Shown in pieces: positions 1-13,300 of a DNA stretch of 64,000 nucleotides. The position numbers were made by a program, and so were the translations under genes. The stretch covers positions 19,113,501-19,177,500 of the forward strand of contig NC_083884.1 in the NCBI RefSeq assembly GCF_032452875.1, in the 5' to 3' direction. How positions within the stretch are numbered: the first letter of the stretch is position 1; every line of letters starts with the position of its first letter. The stretch is from Bos javanicus. Its lineage: Eukaryota > Chordata > Mammalia > Artiodactyla > Bovidae. The notes under the pieces were generated by a model. The model was given only the letters and a program-made list of their open reading frames with translations, did no database searches and was not told the origin of the DNA.

Positions 1-225
1 CTGGATTCCTAGGTAGCTCAGTGGTTAAAAAAAAAAATCCACTTGCCAGTGCGGGAGCTTCAGGGGATGTGGGTTTGATCCCTCCGTGAGGAAGATCCCC
101 TGGAGGAGGACATGGTAACCTACTCCAGTATTCTTGCTTGGAAAATTCTATGGGCAAATTAGCCTGGTGGGCTACAGTTCATGGCATCACAAATAGTCGG
201 ACACGTCTGAGTACACATGCATTCA
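1..225 (+). mobile_element. Bov-tA type SINE
   Basis: tRNA-derived head (gtagctcagtggtt) followed by the BovB-related tail (ggaggacatggtaacctact to agtcggacacgtctgag). A (catt)n tract follows at 220-240. Confidence 0.85.
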
Positions 226-962
226 TTCGTTCATTCATTCATATTAGACTTTAATGGTAATGATTATATTTTGATGACTTACTTATTTTTAAAATGGAGA
301 GGCTGGAGGAGGAAAGAATTGATGCTCAGACTATACAGACAGACATGGAAAGAACTGCTCAGGACTCTGTAGTTGAAAGTTACAGGTCATTTTTAAACTT
401 TTCCCTTCTTTCTTTAAGCTGTAAAATGTGACAAGTTGGGAGTTTAAACTGCTCCTTTTTTGTGTTAGCTTTTGCTGATTAACAAATCATCCCAAATTTA
501 GCAGTTTAAAACAATAAACATTATATTATCTAGTTTTTGAGATTAAGGATTGGAGATTGACTTACCTGCATGGTTCCTAACTCAGGATCTTTCATGAGGA
601 TGGAATATCTGAGGGCTTGATTAATTAAGGCTGGACGGTTTGTGTCCTAGAGAGTTCAGTCATAGGACCATTGGCAGGATGCCATTGTTACTTGTCTAAT
701 AGGCCTCTCCACAGAGATGCTTCCTCAGATTGACTCAATAGCAAGAGATCAAGCACTTTCTGAAGTCACGTACGATCACTTCACCTCTGTTCTGTTTGTT
801 AGAAGTGAGCCATTAAGTTCAGCCTACACTCAAAGGGAGAGATGGAAATTATATTCTACCTCTTGAAGGAAGGAATATTAAGGAGTTTTCAGAAAAGTAG
901 GTACTAAATGCATCATAATGGATAAACAAGCCTTGTTACTTTGGAGCTTGGGGAAGTGTTTG
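226..962. other. Unique flank, no gene seen
   Basis: AT-rich non-coding DNA between the first SINE and the BovB insertion. It may be ELF2 intron if the long NERF-2 isoform starts left of the window. Confidence 0.6.
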
Positions 963-3900
963 CCGTTTGGGGACACCCAAAACGGGAGTATCATGGTAGA
1001 GAGGTCTGACAGAATGTGGTCCACTGGAGAAGGGAATGGCAAACTTCAGTATTCTTGCCTTGAGAACCCCATGAACAGTTTGAAAAGGCAAAATGATAGG
1101 ATACTGAAAGGGGAACTCCCCAGGTCAGTAGGTGCCCAATATGCTACTGGAGATCAGTGGAGAAAAAACTCCAGAAAGAATGAAGGGATGGAGCCAAAGC
1201 AAAAACAGTACCCAGTTGTGGATGTGACTGGTGATAGAAGCAAGGTCCGATGCTGTAAAGAGCAATATTGCATAGGAACCTGGAATGTCAGGTCCATGGA
1301 TCAAGGCAAATTGGAAGTGGTCAAACAGGAGATGGCAAGAGTGAACGTTGACATTCTAGGAATCAGCAAACTAAAATGGACTGGAAAGGGTGAATTTAAC
1401 TCAGATGACCATTATATCTACCACTGTGGGCAAGAATCCCTTAGAAGAAATGGAGTAGCCATCATGGTCAACAAGAGTCGGTAATGCAGTACTTGGATGC
1501 AATCTCAAAAACAACAGAATGATCTCTTGTTCGTTTTCAAGGCAAACCATTCAATATCACAGTAATCCAAGCCTATGCCCCAACCAGTAACGCTGAAGAA
1601 GCTGAAGCTGAATGGTTCTATTGACCTACAAGACTTTTTAGTACTAACACCCAAAAAAGATGTCCTTTTCATTGTAGGGGACTGGAATGCAAAAGTAGGA
1701 AGTCAAAAAACACCTGGAGTAACAGGAAAATTTGGCCTTGGAGTATGGAATGAAGCAGGACAAAGGCTGATAGAGTTTTGCCAAGAGAACGCACTGGTCA
1801 TAGCAAACACTCTCTTCCAACAACACAAGAGAAGACTCCACACATGGACATCACCAGATGGTCAACACTGAAATCAGACTGATTATATTCTTTGCAGCCA
1901 AAGATGGAGAAGCTCTATACAGTCAGCAAAAACAAGACCGGGAGCTGACTGTGGCTCAGATCATGAACTCCTTATTGCCAAATTCAGACTTATATTGAAG
2001 AAAGTAGGGAAAACCACTAGATCATTCAGGTATGACCTAAATCAAGTCCCTTACAGTGGAAGTGAGAAATAGATTTAAGGGACTAGATCTGATAGACAGA
2101 GTACCTGATGAACTATGGATGGAGGTTTGTGACATTGTACAGGAGACAGGGATCAAGACCATCCCCATGAAAAAGAAATGCAGAAAAGCAAAATGGCTGG
2201 CTGCAGAGGCCTTACAAATAGCTGTGAATAGAAGAGAAGTGAAAAGCAAAGGAGAAAAAGAAAGATATAAGCATCTGAATGCAGAGTTCCAAAGAATAGC
2301 AAGGAGAGATAAGAAGGCCTTCCTCAGCAATCAGTGCAAAGAAATAGAGGGAAACAACAGAATGGTAAAGACTAGAGATGTCTTCAAAAAAATTAGAGAT
2401 ACCAAGGGAACATTTCATGCAAAGATGGGCTCGATAAAGGACAGAAATGGTCTGGACCTAACAGAAGCAGAATTTATTAAGAAGAGGTGGCAAGAATACA
2501 CAGAAGAACTGTACAAAAAGATCTTCATGACCAAGATAATCATGATGGTGTGATCACTGACCTAGAGCCAGACATCCTGGAATGTGAAGTCAAGTGGGCC
2601 TTAGGAAGCATCACTACAAACAAAGCTAGTGGAGGTGATGAAATTCCAGTTGAGCTATTCCAAATCCTGAAAGATTTGAGTGCTACACTCAATATGCCAG
2701 CAAATTTGGAAAACTCAGCAGTGGCCACAGGACTGGAAAAGGTCAGTTTTCATTCCAATCCCAAAGAAAGGCAATACCAAAGAATGCTCAAACTACTGCA
2801 CAATTACACTCATCTCACACGCTAGTAAAGTAATGCTCAAAATTCTCCAAGCCAGGCTTCAGCAATACGTGAACCGTGGACTTCCAGATGTTCAAGCTGG
2901 TTTTAGAAAAGACAGAGGAACCAGAGATCAAATTGCCAACATCCGCTGGATCATTGAAAAAGCAAGAGAGTTCCAGAAAAACATCTATTTTTGCTTTAGT
3001 GACTGTGGCAAAGCCTTTGACTGTGTGGATGACAATATACTGTGGAAAATTCTGAAAGAGATGGGAATACCAGACACCTGACCTGCCTTCTGAGAAACTT
3101 GTATGCAGGTCAGGAAGCAAGTTAGAACTGGACATGGAACAACAGACTGGTTCCAAATAGGAAAAGGAGTACATCAAGGCTGTATATTGTCACCCTGCTT
3201 ATTTAACTTCTATGCAGAGTACATCTTGAGAAACACTGGGCTGGAAGAAGCACAAGCTGGAATCAAGATTGCTGGGAGAAATATCAATAACCTCAGATAT
3301 GCAGATGACACCACCCTTATGGCAGAATGTGAAGAGGAACTAAAAAGCCTCTTGATGAAAGTGAAAGAGGAGAGTGAAAAACTTGGCTTAAAGCTCAACA
3401 TTCAGAAAACGAAGATCATGGCATCTGGTCCCATCACTTCATGGGAAATAGATGGGGAAACAGTGGAAACAGTATCAAACTTTATTTTTTTGGGCTCCAA
3501 AATCACTGCAGATGGTGATTGCAGCCATGAAATTAAAAGACGCTTACTCCTTGGAAGGAAAGTTGTGACCAACCTAGATAGCATATTGTAAAACAGAGAT
3601 ATTACTTTGCCAAAAGGTCCATCTAGTCAAGGCTATGGTTTTTCCAGTAGTCATGTATGGATGTGAGAGTTGTACTGTGAAGACCGAAGAATTGATGCTT
3701 TCGAACTGTGGTGTTGGAGAAGACTCTTGAGAGTCCCTTGGACTGCAAGGAGATCCAATCAGTACATCCTAAAGGGGATCAGTCCTGGGTATTCATTGGA
3801 AGGACTAATGCTGAAGCTGAAACTCCTGTACTTTGTCCACCTGATGCGAAGAGTTGACTCATTGGAAAAGACTCTGATGCTGGGAGGGATTGGGGGCAGG

Positions 3901-4068
3901 AGGAGAAGGGGACGACAGAGGATGAGATGTCTGGATGGCATCACCAACTCCATGGACGTAAGTTGGAGTGAACTCCGGGAGTTGGTGATGGACAGGGAGG
4001 CCTGGCGTGCTGCGATTCACGGGTTGCAAAGAGTCAGACACGACTGAGCAACTGAACTGAACTGAACT
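963..4068 (+). mobile_element. BovB (RTE-clade) LINE, near full length, coding capacity broken
   Basis: About 3.1 kb with the apurinic endonuclease region first (CIGTWNVRSMDQGKLEVV near 1270; GDWNAKVG near 1680) and then the reverse transcriptase (LRYADDTTL box near 3290). A C-terminal part near 3670-4047 precedes the typical tail of tandem actga repeats. The single reading frame is split by stops and frameshifts near 1484, 1871, 2550, 2820, 3081 and 3591, so it is dead. A 10-bp target-site duplication gaagtgtttg lies at 953-962 and 4069-4078. BovB is typical of ruminant genomes. Confidence 0.92.
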
Positions 4069-4070
4069 GA

Positions 4071-4200
4071 AGTGTTTGAGAGTAAGGGCTCTGAAGTTAG
4101 AATTCTTGGGTTCAAATCCTGGCTCTGCTCTCTTGAACACCATGACCTTGCTCAACATTCCTCATCTATAAAATGAGCAGAGTGTTAATATCTGTTACAG
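4071..4200 (+). mobile_element. MIR SINE
   Basis: tgggttcaaatcctggctct and cctcatctataaaatgagca are MIR hallmarks. BovB inserted into or beside its 5' end. Confidence 0.65.
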
Positions 4201-6839
4201 AAATGTAAAGCAGAATAGGTGAAAAAACTTAAGGTAAAGCTCTTACCCTGGTGGCTTTGATTTCAGTAAAAGTTATTATTTACCTTTTTTCCCTACTAGA
4301 TCATAGGAATACTTTGATATAAAGAATGTCATTCTGCAATGTTATGAGCAGGATATGAATTTGCTGTAAAGTTTCTATCATGCTAACCTAACTATTCTTA
4401 CTCAATTTTTAAAATTCTGCTTATGAATACCTGCTTTATCTTGAATCTTCAGAAATGCAGATGTATGTATGTGAATGTGTATATATACACACATATATGC
4501 ATTATATACACATATTTTCACAGTCTACATGGCTTGAGTGATATTGTATGGAAGAAATTCATTATATTTTAGTCCTGCCACATTTACATTTTAACATTTT
4601 ACCATGTTGTTAAAAATTCTTTGAACATGTTTTTAATAAAACAGTTCATTGAATTTCTTACTTCCTCAAGCTAGGCCCTGGAAATGAAATTCCTAGATCA
4701 GTATATATTTACCTCTTTAAGACTCTTGATATCTGACACTCATTGCTTTCTTGAAAGTGTGTACCAGTTTATATTTCCAGCAGCTATAATTTCTAAAATA
4801 GTAAAGTGGATTTTAACTTTTCATCCATTTTGTAACTTGGTCTCACCTTGCTTGTTATTGGTGGCTTTTGAAAGCCTAGTTATAGGACCCAAACAGAATT
4901 GCATTAAACTCTAGGGAATTATGTTTCTATAAGAGCTTTACATATATAGGAATATTTTCTAGCCTTTCTACATAATTTGTATTAATATTTCATAAATATT
5001 ATATGTGTATATATTAACTGAAGTATTATGCAGAAATAGACACAGTGTCTGTTCCCTTGGAAGTTAAAATATAAGGCAGATATGGGTCTGTATAATTAAG
5101 ATTCTGTTGTTGTTTAGTAGATGAGTCATGTCTGACTCTTTTATGACCCCATAGACTGTAGCCCACCAGGCCCCTCTGTCCATGGGATTTCCCAGGCAAG
5201 AATACCGGAATGGGTTGCCATTTCCTTCTCCCAGGGATCTTCCCTACCTAGGGATCAAACCCACATCTCCTGCATTGGCAGGCAGATAATCACTGAGCCA
5301 CTAGGGAATCCCCTTAATTAAGATATATTCCGAGTAAAATACACAAGACACACACTGTTACCTTCCTTAAAAGATAAACCTCAAGAAGCAAATAGTAAGA
5401 TGAAAGTTATGTATGATGCTTCAAAGTGATTCCCACAGTGAGAAGATAATTTGTTTCCTTTTGAGCCAAGTCAGATTGTTGCCTCTAGAAAAAATAAACC
5501 TTTAGTTTGCCTCACTCTCTTCCTGTCAAAACATATTAATATCTGTTGACTGATAAGAGTGGAAATTCAGGTTTGTTATCAATTTCAGTGTTCTGTCTAA
5601 AGCTAGAAATTAGCTCCTTCCTATTCCTTATCATACTCTCATCTGGAAACTCTCAGTTTATGATACTGGCTGTAGATTGATGGTCCTTATTTTAAATTAA
5701 CTAGAAATTTAAAAAAATAAAAGCGACCAGTCATACAGTTTTTTTGTCCAATAGGTGGCAAGTTTACCTAACTACAGGAAAGAAATCCCTGTTTGGTTTA
5801 AGGGAAGGTTGTACTTTGGAAATGGCAGATAGGTTCTTTTTGCGGAGGCTGGGGATTATGGTGGTAGGACTAGGGGAAAGGTCCAAGGGAATCAGTGAAT
5901 ATTTAGAAGAAAAGAAAATAGTCATGGACTGTGTAATCTACTCTGAAGTTGCACTGACATGTTGGGCAAATATTTGTAAAATGACATTGTATTAATACTA
6001 CCACTGGAAAAAGTTTTTGTATAGTTATCAGCATAGTTCATTAAATCTAGATCATAAGAATTAACACCTTATTAAAAATAAGTAACAAAATTTTCTTTTG
6101 TTTATTCAGCAAATACTTTTTGAACACTTATTCCGGAGGGAGGCACTGTTTTATGTTTTGTGTAGAAACTATATGGCAACATTTTTTTTTTTAATATTAT
6201 GAAACTCTGAAACCAAGGAAGCATTTTGTGTGTGTGTGTGTTTAATGAAGCTTCATCTAAGTCATTTTATAGGCTTGAATTCTTGTGTGTAAGTTTGTAG
6301 TCACTAAGTGGCAATATAGCTCCTGCTTCTACTATATTTTAATATGTAGGTTATTTGTAATAAGGTTAGTTTGATCAAAAAGATCTTTAAAAGTAGACGA
6401 TGTGAAATATGTTTGCTTCAGAATGAACCAAATATAAGAGGGTACATAAACTTCATGACTAGCAAACTGGGGGAGGATAATCTAATCTCTCAGAAGTTGG
6501 CATGTTCTGTTGTTTGTTAATAAACAGTTATCTAGAGTGCTAACACTGCTGCAGAGGGGAAAGGACAAGGTCGGTCCCTGAGAGTAACTGGATGCTCCTT
6601 ACTTTGTTCAAGGAAAGCTTTTATAATGTTTTCCGGGTATGCCTTTTTTTAGTTGGTATTCTGTTTTAAAGTGCAGCCTTTCAAGTGAACGGGTTACATG
6701 TAGCATAAGCTTTGACACGGCCAAACAAGTTAAACAGCTACCTTTATTTACAGCTGCAGGACTAGGATTAGATCTCTTCCAGAAAGAAAATTTGATTAAT
6801 GACTTTTCTAGAGTGGGGACAACTGCAGACTTTTCTTTC
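4201..6839. other. AT-rich non-coding DNA upstream of the ELF2 CpG island
   Basis: Contains the Bov-tA at 5105-5314, tg/at microsatellite tracts near 4465-4505 and 6227-6241, and a spaced run of Ts near 6181. The 83-codon frame at 5744-5995 has no recognised similarity. Probably intron of the long ELF2 transcript. Confidence 0.55.
5105..5314 (-). mobile_element. Bov-tA type SINE
   Basis: Reverse-orientation copy: tgtctgactcttttatgacc at one end and gagccactagggaatcccc at the other. Confidence 0.85.
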
Positions 6840-7223
6840 GCAGAGCGTGAAATGTGCCTCTTCCTGCCGAGGGGCCTCGTCCTAGCCGCGGCTCCCGGGG
6901 CGACTTCCAGCCTCAGGTGTCCCCTTAGGCTGCGGGCCGCGGCCGCTCTCCGGGGCGGGCGTCCGGGACTTCCTGTCTGGGCGCGGGGCGGAAGGATCGC
7001 GTTGCCAGCCGAGGCGGCCACCGCCGCCGCCCCTGCCGTTAGGTGGTGGGGTTTCTCAGCCCGGCGGCGGGAGGCGGGCCGGCCTCGGCTTCCTGTCGGA
7101 GGACGCGCAAGGATCCGGGCGTCTGAGTGTGCGAGTGCGTGAGTGTGTGTCGGCCACACGGCGTGTGTCTCCGGCCGCGGGTTCCGCCTCCTCCCCTGCC
7201 GCCGCTGCTCACGGTGTAAGTCA

Positions 7224-7229
7224 ATGTGA
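7224..7229 (+). promoter_or_regulatory. Start-stop upstream ORF (ATGTGA)
   Basis: ATG is followed directly by TGA, 27 nt before the NERF-1 ATG. It lies in the 5'UTR if transcription starts upstream of 7224. Such minimal uORFs are known to slow or reset scanning ribosomes in other genes; the effect here is inference. Confidence 0.5.
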
Positions 7230-7256
7230 AGCAGCAGCTCCAGCCCCGGGATAAAC

Positions 7257-7314
7257 ATGGCGACGTCTCTGCATGAGGGACCCACGAACCAGCTGGATCT
7301 GCTCATCCGGGCTG
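7257..7314 (+). CDS. ELF2: ELF2 alternative first coding exon (NERF-1 N-terminus)
   Basis: The ATG at 7257 follows aaac, giving A at -3 and G at +4, a strong context. It encodes 19 residues plus one base and ends at a GT donor (7315-7316, followed by aagg). Joining to the exon at 15681 gives ...LIRA-V-EASVHSS, the known junction of this isoform. It lies inside a CpG island, so it marks an alternative promoter. The 5' limit of the exon is not visible. A start-stop uORF lies at 7224-7229. Confidence 0.93.
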
Positions 7315-10300
7315 GTAAGGACAGGGGAACTTTCCTCCGGTGCATCAGTGTAGCAGGAGAGGGGGTGCACAGGAGGCGGGGTGGCTCCCCTGTAGCGGTC
7401 AGTGCAGGGGGGACCATGTCCATCAGTCACTGGGGCGGCCGGGGGAAAGGGGGGTAGTGAATGAAGTAATGGAGGCGACGAATCAGGAAGTGATCACCTT
7501 GGAGAGTAACCTGCCTCGAATCCGGCGCTGTCGCTTCAGGGTGGGTTTGTGGAGCAGCGGTGGCAGCTGCCGGGCGGAGCGCTGGCAGCGGGTGCCGGGG
7601 AACGGAACCGCAGTTAAGTTGGGGACTCGGGGGCGGACGAGTTGTGCGCTTCACCCCAGTTGCTGAGGAACCAGGAAGTGAGTGAGGCTGTTGTCTCCCG
7701 GCAGCGCTTGCCACGCTGTCTGACCCGAGAGGCCGCTACTGCCCGCGGTCGGGGGCGGCCGGCTTCTCGGGTGGACGCTCGCCACTCCCGCCCCGTCCTT
7801 CTTTCAGACTTGGTCCACAAATCCTCGACTTCCGCATAGACGAGGCAGCCCCGGGCCATGTCCGGTAGATCGATACGCGCCAAAAAAAAAAAAAAAAACT
7901 GACCCTCGTCCTCACATCTCCACCTTGTGCGGTCTCAGGAGTAACGGTTCTGGAAAGGGTCACTTAACGTGGAGCGGCCCGGGGTGGTGTTTCTCTCAAG
8001 GGCCCGCCTCCCTTTCCTCGTTTAGTGGGCGGCAGTGGAGAAGTAGGTTTATGCCCCTTCCCTCGTGGGTTGTTTTTTTTTACGGGGGGAGAATGGAAAA
8101 GACACGGAATGTATTTTGTACCCCTGCCCCGGAGCGTTGGGGAGTCAGAGAAGAACGTTTATTTTGGTAAACAGTGGGTGAAGGTGGGGCGGGCGGGAGG
8201 GAGTCTTGGCCCTAGGGAAGTCTCCGCAAGGAATTGCCCCCCTTACCCCTCCCCCCCAAGCCTCCCACCTTAGCGGAAGCGCCTCGGAGAGGACAGAACG
8301 GACGGGATTGACAGGCCTCTGGTTCCAATCTGCTCGCTGAGTTGTTCCAAATAAGAACGTTGCTTTCTGGGGGCGGGACTCCGGGCCCGCGCTGGGCCAA
8401 TGAAGATTGGGCGGGAGTGAAGCTGACAATGTACGCATGGAATTGGAGGGAAGAGGAGTGTAAACACGGAAGTGGCCGCGGGGGTGGGGGATGTGCAGCG
8501 CCACTGCTGCAGCGGAAGGGCACGGACTTAAGTTACATAGAAAAAGCAGCTTTACTTAATAGCAGACAGCGCAGTGAGAGTCCTGAATAGGCGTAGCAGT
8601 GCTTGAGTACGGTTTACTTACTGTGGTGAACATAAATGTTCCTTTCCCTGGGTTCTGTTTCATATCGCCATCGGTGGGAAATGGAAGATGGGGAATAATC
8701 ATCGAAGAGCATTGCTGTGAAAGGTCTTACCGTCTGTTTTCCATCCATTGTTTTTAGGCAGTGAAGTTAGTAGTTTGGGGAAACTCTGTTTCAATTCGAT
8801 TGGGAGAAATCATAAATGTATATTTAACAGAACTTAATCTTTAAAATGTAACACTGCACAGTCCCAAAGAAAAATCACAGTGAGTAGTGATGAAAGCACA
8901 TTTGACAGTTATTTTCTGATTAGAGAAAGATCTTAAATATTAGTGAAAAGGGGGCAGAGTACAATGAGAACTTGGTCCCTTTGTGTAAGTTCGGTCTATT
9001 AATACTGTGTGAATTAAGGGATAGAATTTTTGGCTTTATATTATTGGTACTAACAATACTTTTGTTTAGGTCTGTCATGTTGAGCATGTACCTTTTCAGA
9101 AACGTTCCTAGTGGTTAGGAGAACTTTAGGATAGCCCATGCAGTAAGAATTTTTAAAAATACTGTGAAGATAAGAGGGCTTAATTTTGCCAAGAGAAGAT
9201 CCTTTTTATAAGCTTTTGGCATTATCAAAACCGAATGTGATCTGTAGGTATTTTGCTAGGAGTGGATACGTACAGATAGTCTACAGTTTTAAAAATACAA
9301 AAGTTTATCTTCTTTTGACGAGATTTTTTTTTAAGTGAAATGCTGTTTTCCAGTTCTGCTGCATTTCACAAGTATATACAAATCTTACAATTGAAGTTTG
9401 TGATAATAGTGTTCTGTGAAGAATACATTTTAATACAATTGTTTTCAAATATTTCCTCAGTCATGTTCATGTACTCTGAAATTCCTTTATAAATAGAAGG
9501 AAATTTGAGACAGGTTTGCTAGTTTATCCAAGGTTTATTCGTTAAAAAAGTTGGGGAGGAAATGTGACCTGGAAAATGAAGAATCATGGATCTAAATTTT
9601 TATTGCTGCCAGTTTCCAATGATGTTGGGAGAGTAATGTTAAAAGGGTTTGTATTTGTAAATGGACATAATGATACTTTTATTCCCTTGAGCGAAGTCAT
9701 CAAATGTTAGAATTATTCCTCACAAAGGTTTACAGTCTAATTGAGACAAGTGACAATCTATATAATACATAAATGTTAAATTTAATTAAAGTGATTGCTG
9801 TATAGGTTTATGATAAGTGTAGAATAGAATAACTGATAGTAAGGAAAACTTTTAGAGGAGATAAGCTTTAAACTGAATATTATTAGCATAACTGTTGTTT
9901 CTAAGTAGGTACAAAGCACTTAGAATTACCACTATTGTTATATGTTAAGATGTTAGAGGATATATTTTTGCTTTTATTTTCCTCCTTTAGAGACTTAACT
10001 GTCAACTTTAGCTATCAACTTCAGCTTTAGTTATCAGTGTTTATGTTGTCAGAGGTGTTTGAATGAAGAATGAAGTAAATATAAATACACTTGTTTATTA
10101 AAAATAACTTTCATTTTAACATACAAAATACTTCTTTGTGGTAGAGACTTGACATACTTTATTAAAAACTTTCACTGGCAACATGATATATGAGAAAGAG
10201 CCTTGACCTTGAGGTCAGGAGATAAGAATCTTCATCCAGCTGTCCCTAAACTGCTTTAAAGCTTCATTTTCTGTAAGAGAACAGGATTGACTAGGTGATC

Positions 10301-13300
10301 TCTACTAACTTTTAAAGCTCTAAAACTATAGGCAGCTCAGATATATTTAATGGAAAGTGAAGGTTCTCATTTTCTTGGATTTATTTACATCATGTGAGTG
10401 AATTTGTCTAAGGTCATTATGTAATGGCGAGGTTACCTTCTTTCACCAATCTTTGTAAGTGTCTGTATGTTGAATAAGACACAAGATATAGTTTATTTAA
10501 TAATTTAGACCCATGTTTAGTCTGTAAGGAAAAATAAATATTCCTTAATATTTATGCAAAAGTGTTTTGTACATGTGGTCTGTGTTTTTTGAAGACTTCA
10601 AGTTTAAAATATTCTCCCTTATTATCAAATACATGCTTTCCTTGACTTTTTTTTTTCATCTTTTTTTGAGAAATTGAAAATTGGGAAAGTGGAGAATTAG
10701 AGAATTGAGAAATAGGGTAACCAAAAGTATTGTTCTGCTTTGAGTTATTGAAGGGAAGGGGGAAATTTTTCTGGAAATGCAGCCTAAGTATTTTCCCGGA
10801 CAGAACAAATCTGTCTAGTTTGTCAAAATTAATCATGAAATTTGAACTTGAAAATCTAATTTATTATAAACAGGAATACCAAGTATCAACCTTGAAAAGA
10901 TCATTAATTTGAAAAAAAAATTTAGCAGGCAGTGAAAAGATGAGGGCCTGTGTTGAAATAAAATTGGAAGAATGGCATTAATTTTTAAAAAATTTATTTG
11001 AAAATGTGTTTAAGAAATTACTCTTCAGAATTCATTGCAGCATTAGTACTAAAATTCATAAAAAAAATGAGTTAAAGAGTAAGTTATCAATATGTAAATA
11101 GTCATTCCAGGTAGTTCACCATCAGTTTCCTTTAGGGACAAATTTAACTGGTGGAAAGGGGCAGGCAGGAGAGTGTTTCTGATTTTTGAAAAGTTAAAAA
11201 AACTTCATGTGCAAGTAAGTTGACAAAATACTATTGTACTTATGGAAATGGAATTATAATTTTTTGTCCACACATTGGTTTTATGTTTAGAAGCTAAAAC
11301 TTACAGAAGTAAGAGGTAGAATTTGGGTGTTCTTAATTATGTTTGATACTAAATTACACCTGTGGTTCTTAAAAACTGAAATTCCTGGGAGTCCCCCCAG
11401 ACTCTTTCAGGGGAGTCTGTGGAATCAAGTTATTTTCATGATAACACTAAGACATATGCCTTTTCACTTTTACGAATGTTCACGGGAGTTTTCTAGAGGC
11501 TACATGGCTGGATGTAACAGATCAAATGAAGAAGCAAGTATGAGAGCCCCAGTGTTTTCTACTATGTATTAAAAAGATTTGCAGAAATGTGAACTAAACT
11601 ACTCTTTAAATTTTTGTTTTTAAGAAAAAGTTACTTTTTATAAAAGTAAAAGTTTTAGTTTTAATTTCAAATAGGATAAATATCTAAACATGAGACTTAT
11701 ATAAGCAAAAGTGTAAAAAGATTCTTTGACCAAAGATGTTTGCAAATAGCTGTACTATAGTTTAATTAGTCTACACTTTCAGTACCATAGCGACTAGCCT
11801 TTTTTGGCGATTGAGTATTTGAAATGCGATGGATAAACCAAATTTTTAATTTTTTTCAAACATAAAAACTAACAGTAGAAAACTTCTTGACCATGTAAAT
11901 TTCTTTTACATGTTGAAAAGACAGTGGTTTTGAATATACTGGGTTATATGGGTTATATGGGTTAAGTCAAAGGTACTAATTTCACTTTCCACTAACTTTT
12001 CTCAGTGTGGCTGCTGGACATTTAAAAATTACATGTGGCTCTTGTTATCAGACAGCTCTACTTTAGAAAATTATTTTATTCTCTTTCCGTTCTTAACCTT
12101 ATAATGAAGCTGTAGAAAGTCAAAGGGGCACAGGTAAAGATGGAGACCTTTACCTTTCCTCCTTTTCAGTGTGTTCATTTGTGTTCTTTACTCATCTGTT
12201 ACTGTTACAGTCCTGGGACTTCAGAGAATAAGCTGTGGTAAGTCAGGTGTGGTAGTTGAGTGATGGCCTTGTAAATACTAGTTTATGGTCTTGTAGGGGA
12301 ATACCACTATCACCTAATGAAGTGTTTTCTAATTTTTCCTATGGCTGTCAAATTGCTGTTAATTTTTATTTTTGACTTTTAAAAACATTGTTATGAGCTA
12401 AGTCTATTGCCAGCATTCTCTTCTGCAAAGCTGAGAGGTATGTCTCTTGTCAGACTTAATTACCAAGTTTGGTATTTAGTAACAGCTGTTGAGTGAGTCT
12501 GGAATCATCCACCATACAAACACCAGTTGATTAGAAAGCTAGAAATGGAACAAGACTCTTAGCAATAGTAAAGGAAGGCATAAGCAAACTTAATTTTGAC
12601 ACTGATCAAAATAGTTTTGAAATTTATTTGATACATTTAGTTTTTCAAGGAATGTTGACCAGCAACCTAACTACTAGTGGTAACTAGTTGATGATGTGCC
12701 TGTCAGATAACTTTTTGCTTCATTGCTTCTATTTTTAAAATGAGTTTTTTTTTTTAACTCCCATAAATTTAATACATAGGCCTAGAAAAACACCAGTAAA
12801 TCAAGTTTTAAGTAAGAGATAATAATTCTCAGCTGTCACTTGTAAGTTTGCTTACTTTGATGGCACAACACTTTTATTTACCTTAAGAATTGTGCAGAAT
12901 TTTAGTTGTATTTGAATTATTATTTAGTTATATTTGTATTGAATTCAAATTGTATTTGAATTACTGATAAGAATAAAATAATATTGAAAAGTTTTCAATT
13001 ATTACGGAAACTTGAATAGGAAAAATATTTCTTAAATTTCTGTTACCAAAACTACTTGTTGACTTATGTCAACAAGAGAAGAGTAAAGGAGATAGTGTTC
13101 TCTTTTAACAAAATGGATTAAGTATTCATGGAAACTGTCAAATTATTTTGCATCTTTGTTTTGAAATATTTTACTCCTATTTATCTTTTCGATACTTTCT
13201 GAACTACTTGTATAAGCTTCATGAGGCCAGAGATCTTTCCACACTTGTATCTCAGGTTTGTAGCACAGGGTAGATCCTAAACAACCATTTATTGACTGTA

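Larger units (their letters stand above)
6840..8520. promoter_or_regulatory. ELF2: CpG island and alternative ELF2 promoter
   Basis: A sharp rise in G+C and CpG density from about 6,850 to 8,500 in otherwise AT-rich DNA, centred on the NERF-1 first exon. It contains repeated ETS-type motifs (cttcctgtc at 6969-6977 and 7089-7097; aggaagtg near 7486 and 7673; cggaagtg near 8466) and an opposed CCAAT pair at 8397-8410. No TATA box was seen. The open frames here on both strands reflect high GC. Confidence 0.85.

Noticed and set aside
1..80. tRNA-like A and B boxes here and in many other copies
   Set aside because: They are the heads of tRNA-derived SINEs, not functional tRNA genes.
918..1484. 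BovB reading-frame pieces as protein-coding genes
   Set aside because: The element has several stops and frameshifts; annotated as a mobile element instead.
6608..7423. Long minus-strand frame (271 codons) over the ELF2 CpG island, and other frames at 7340-8590
   Set aside because: GC-rich sequence lacks stop codons in many frames. No domain is recognised, and it overlaps the established ELF2 exon in antisense.
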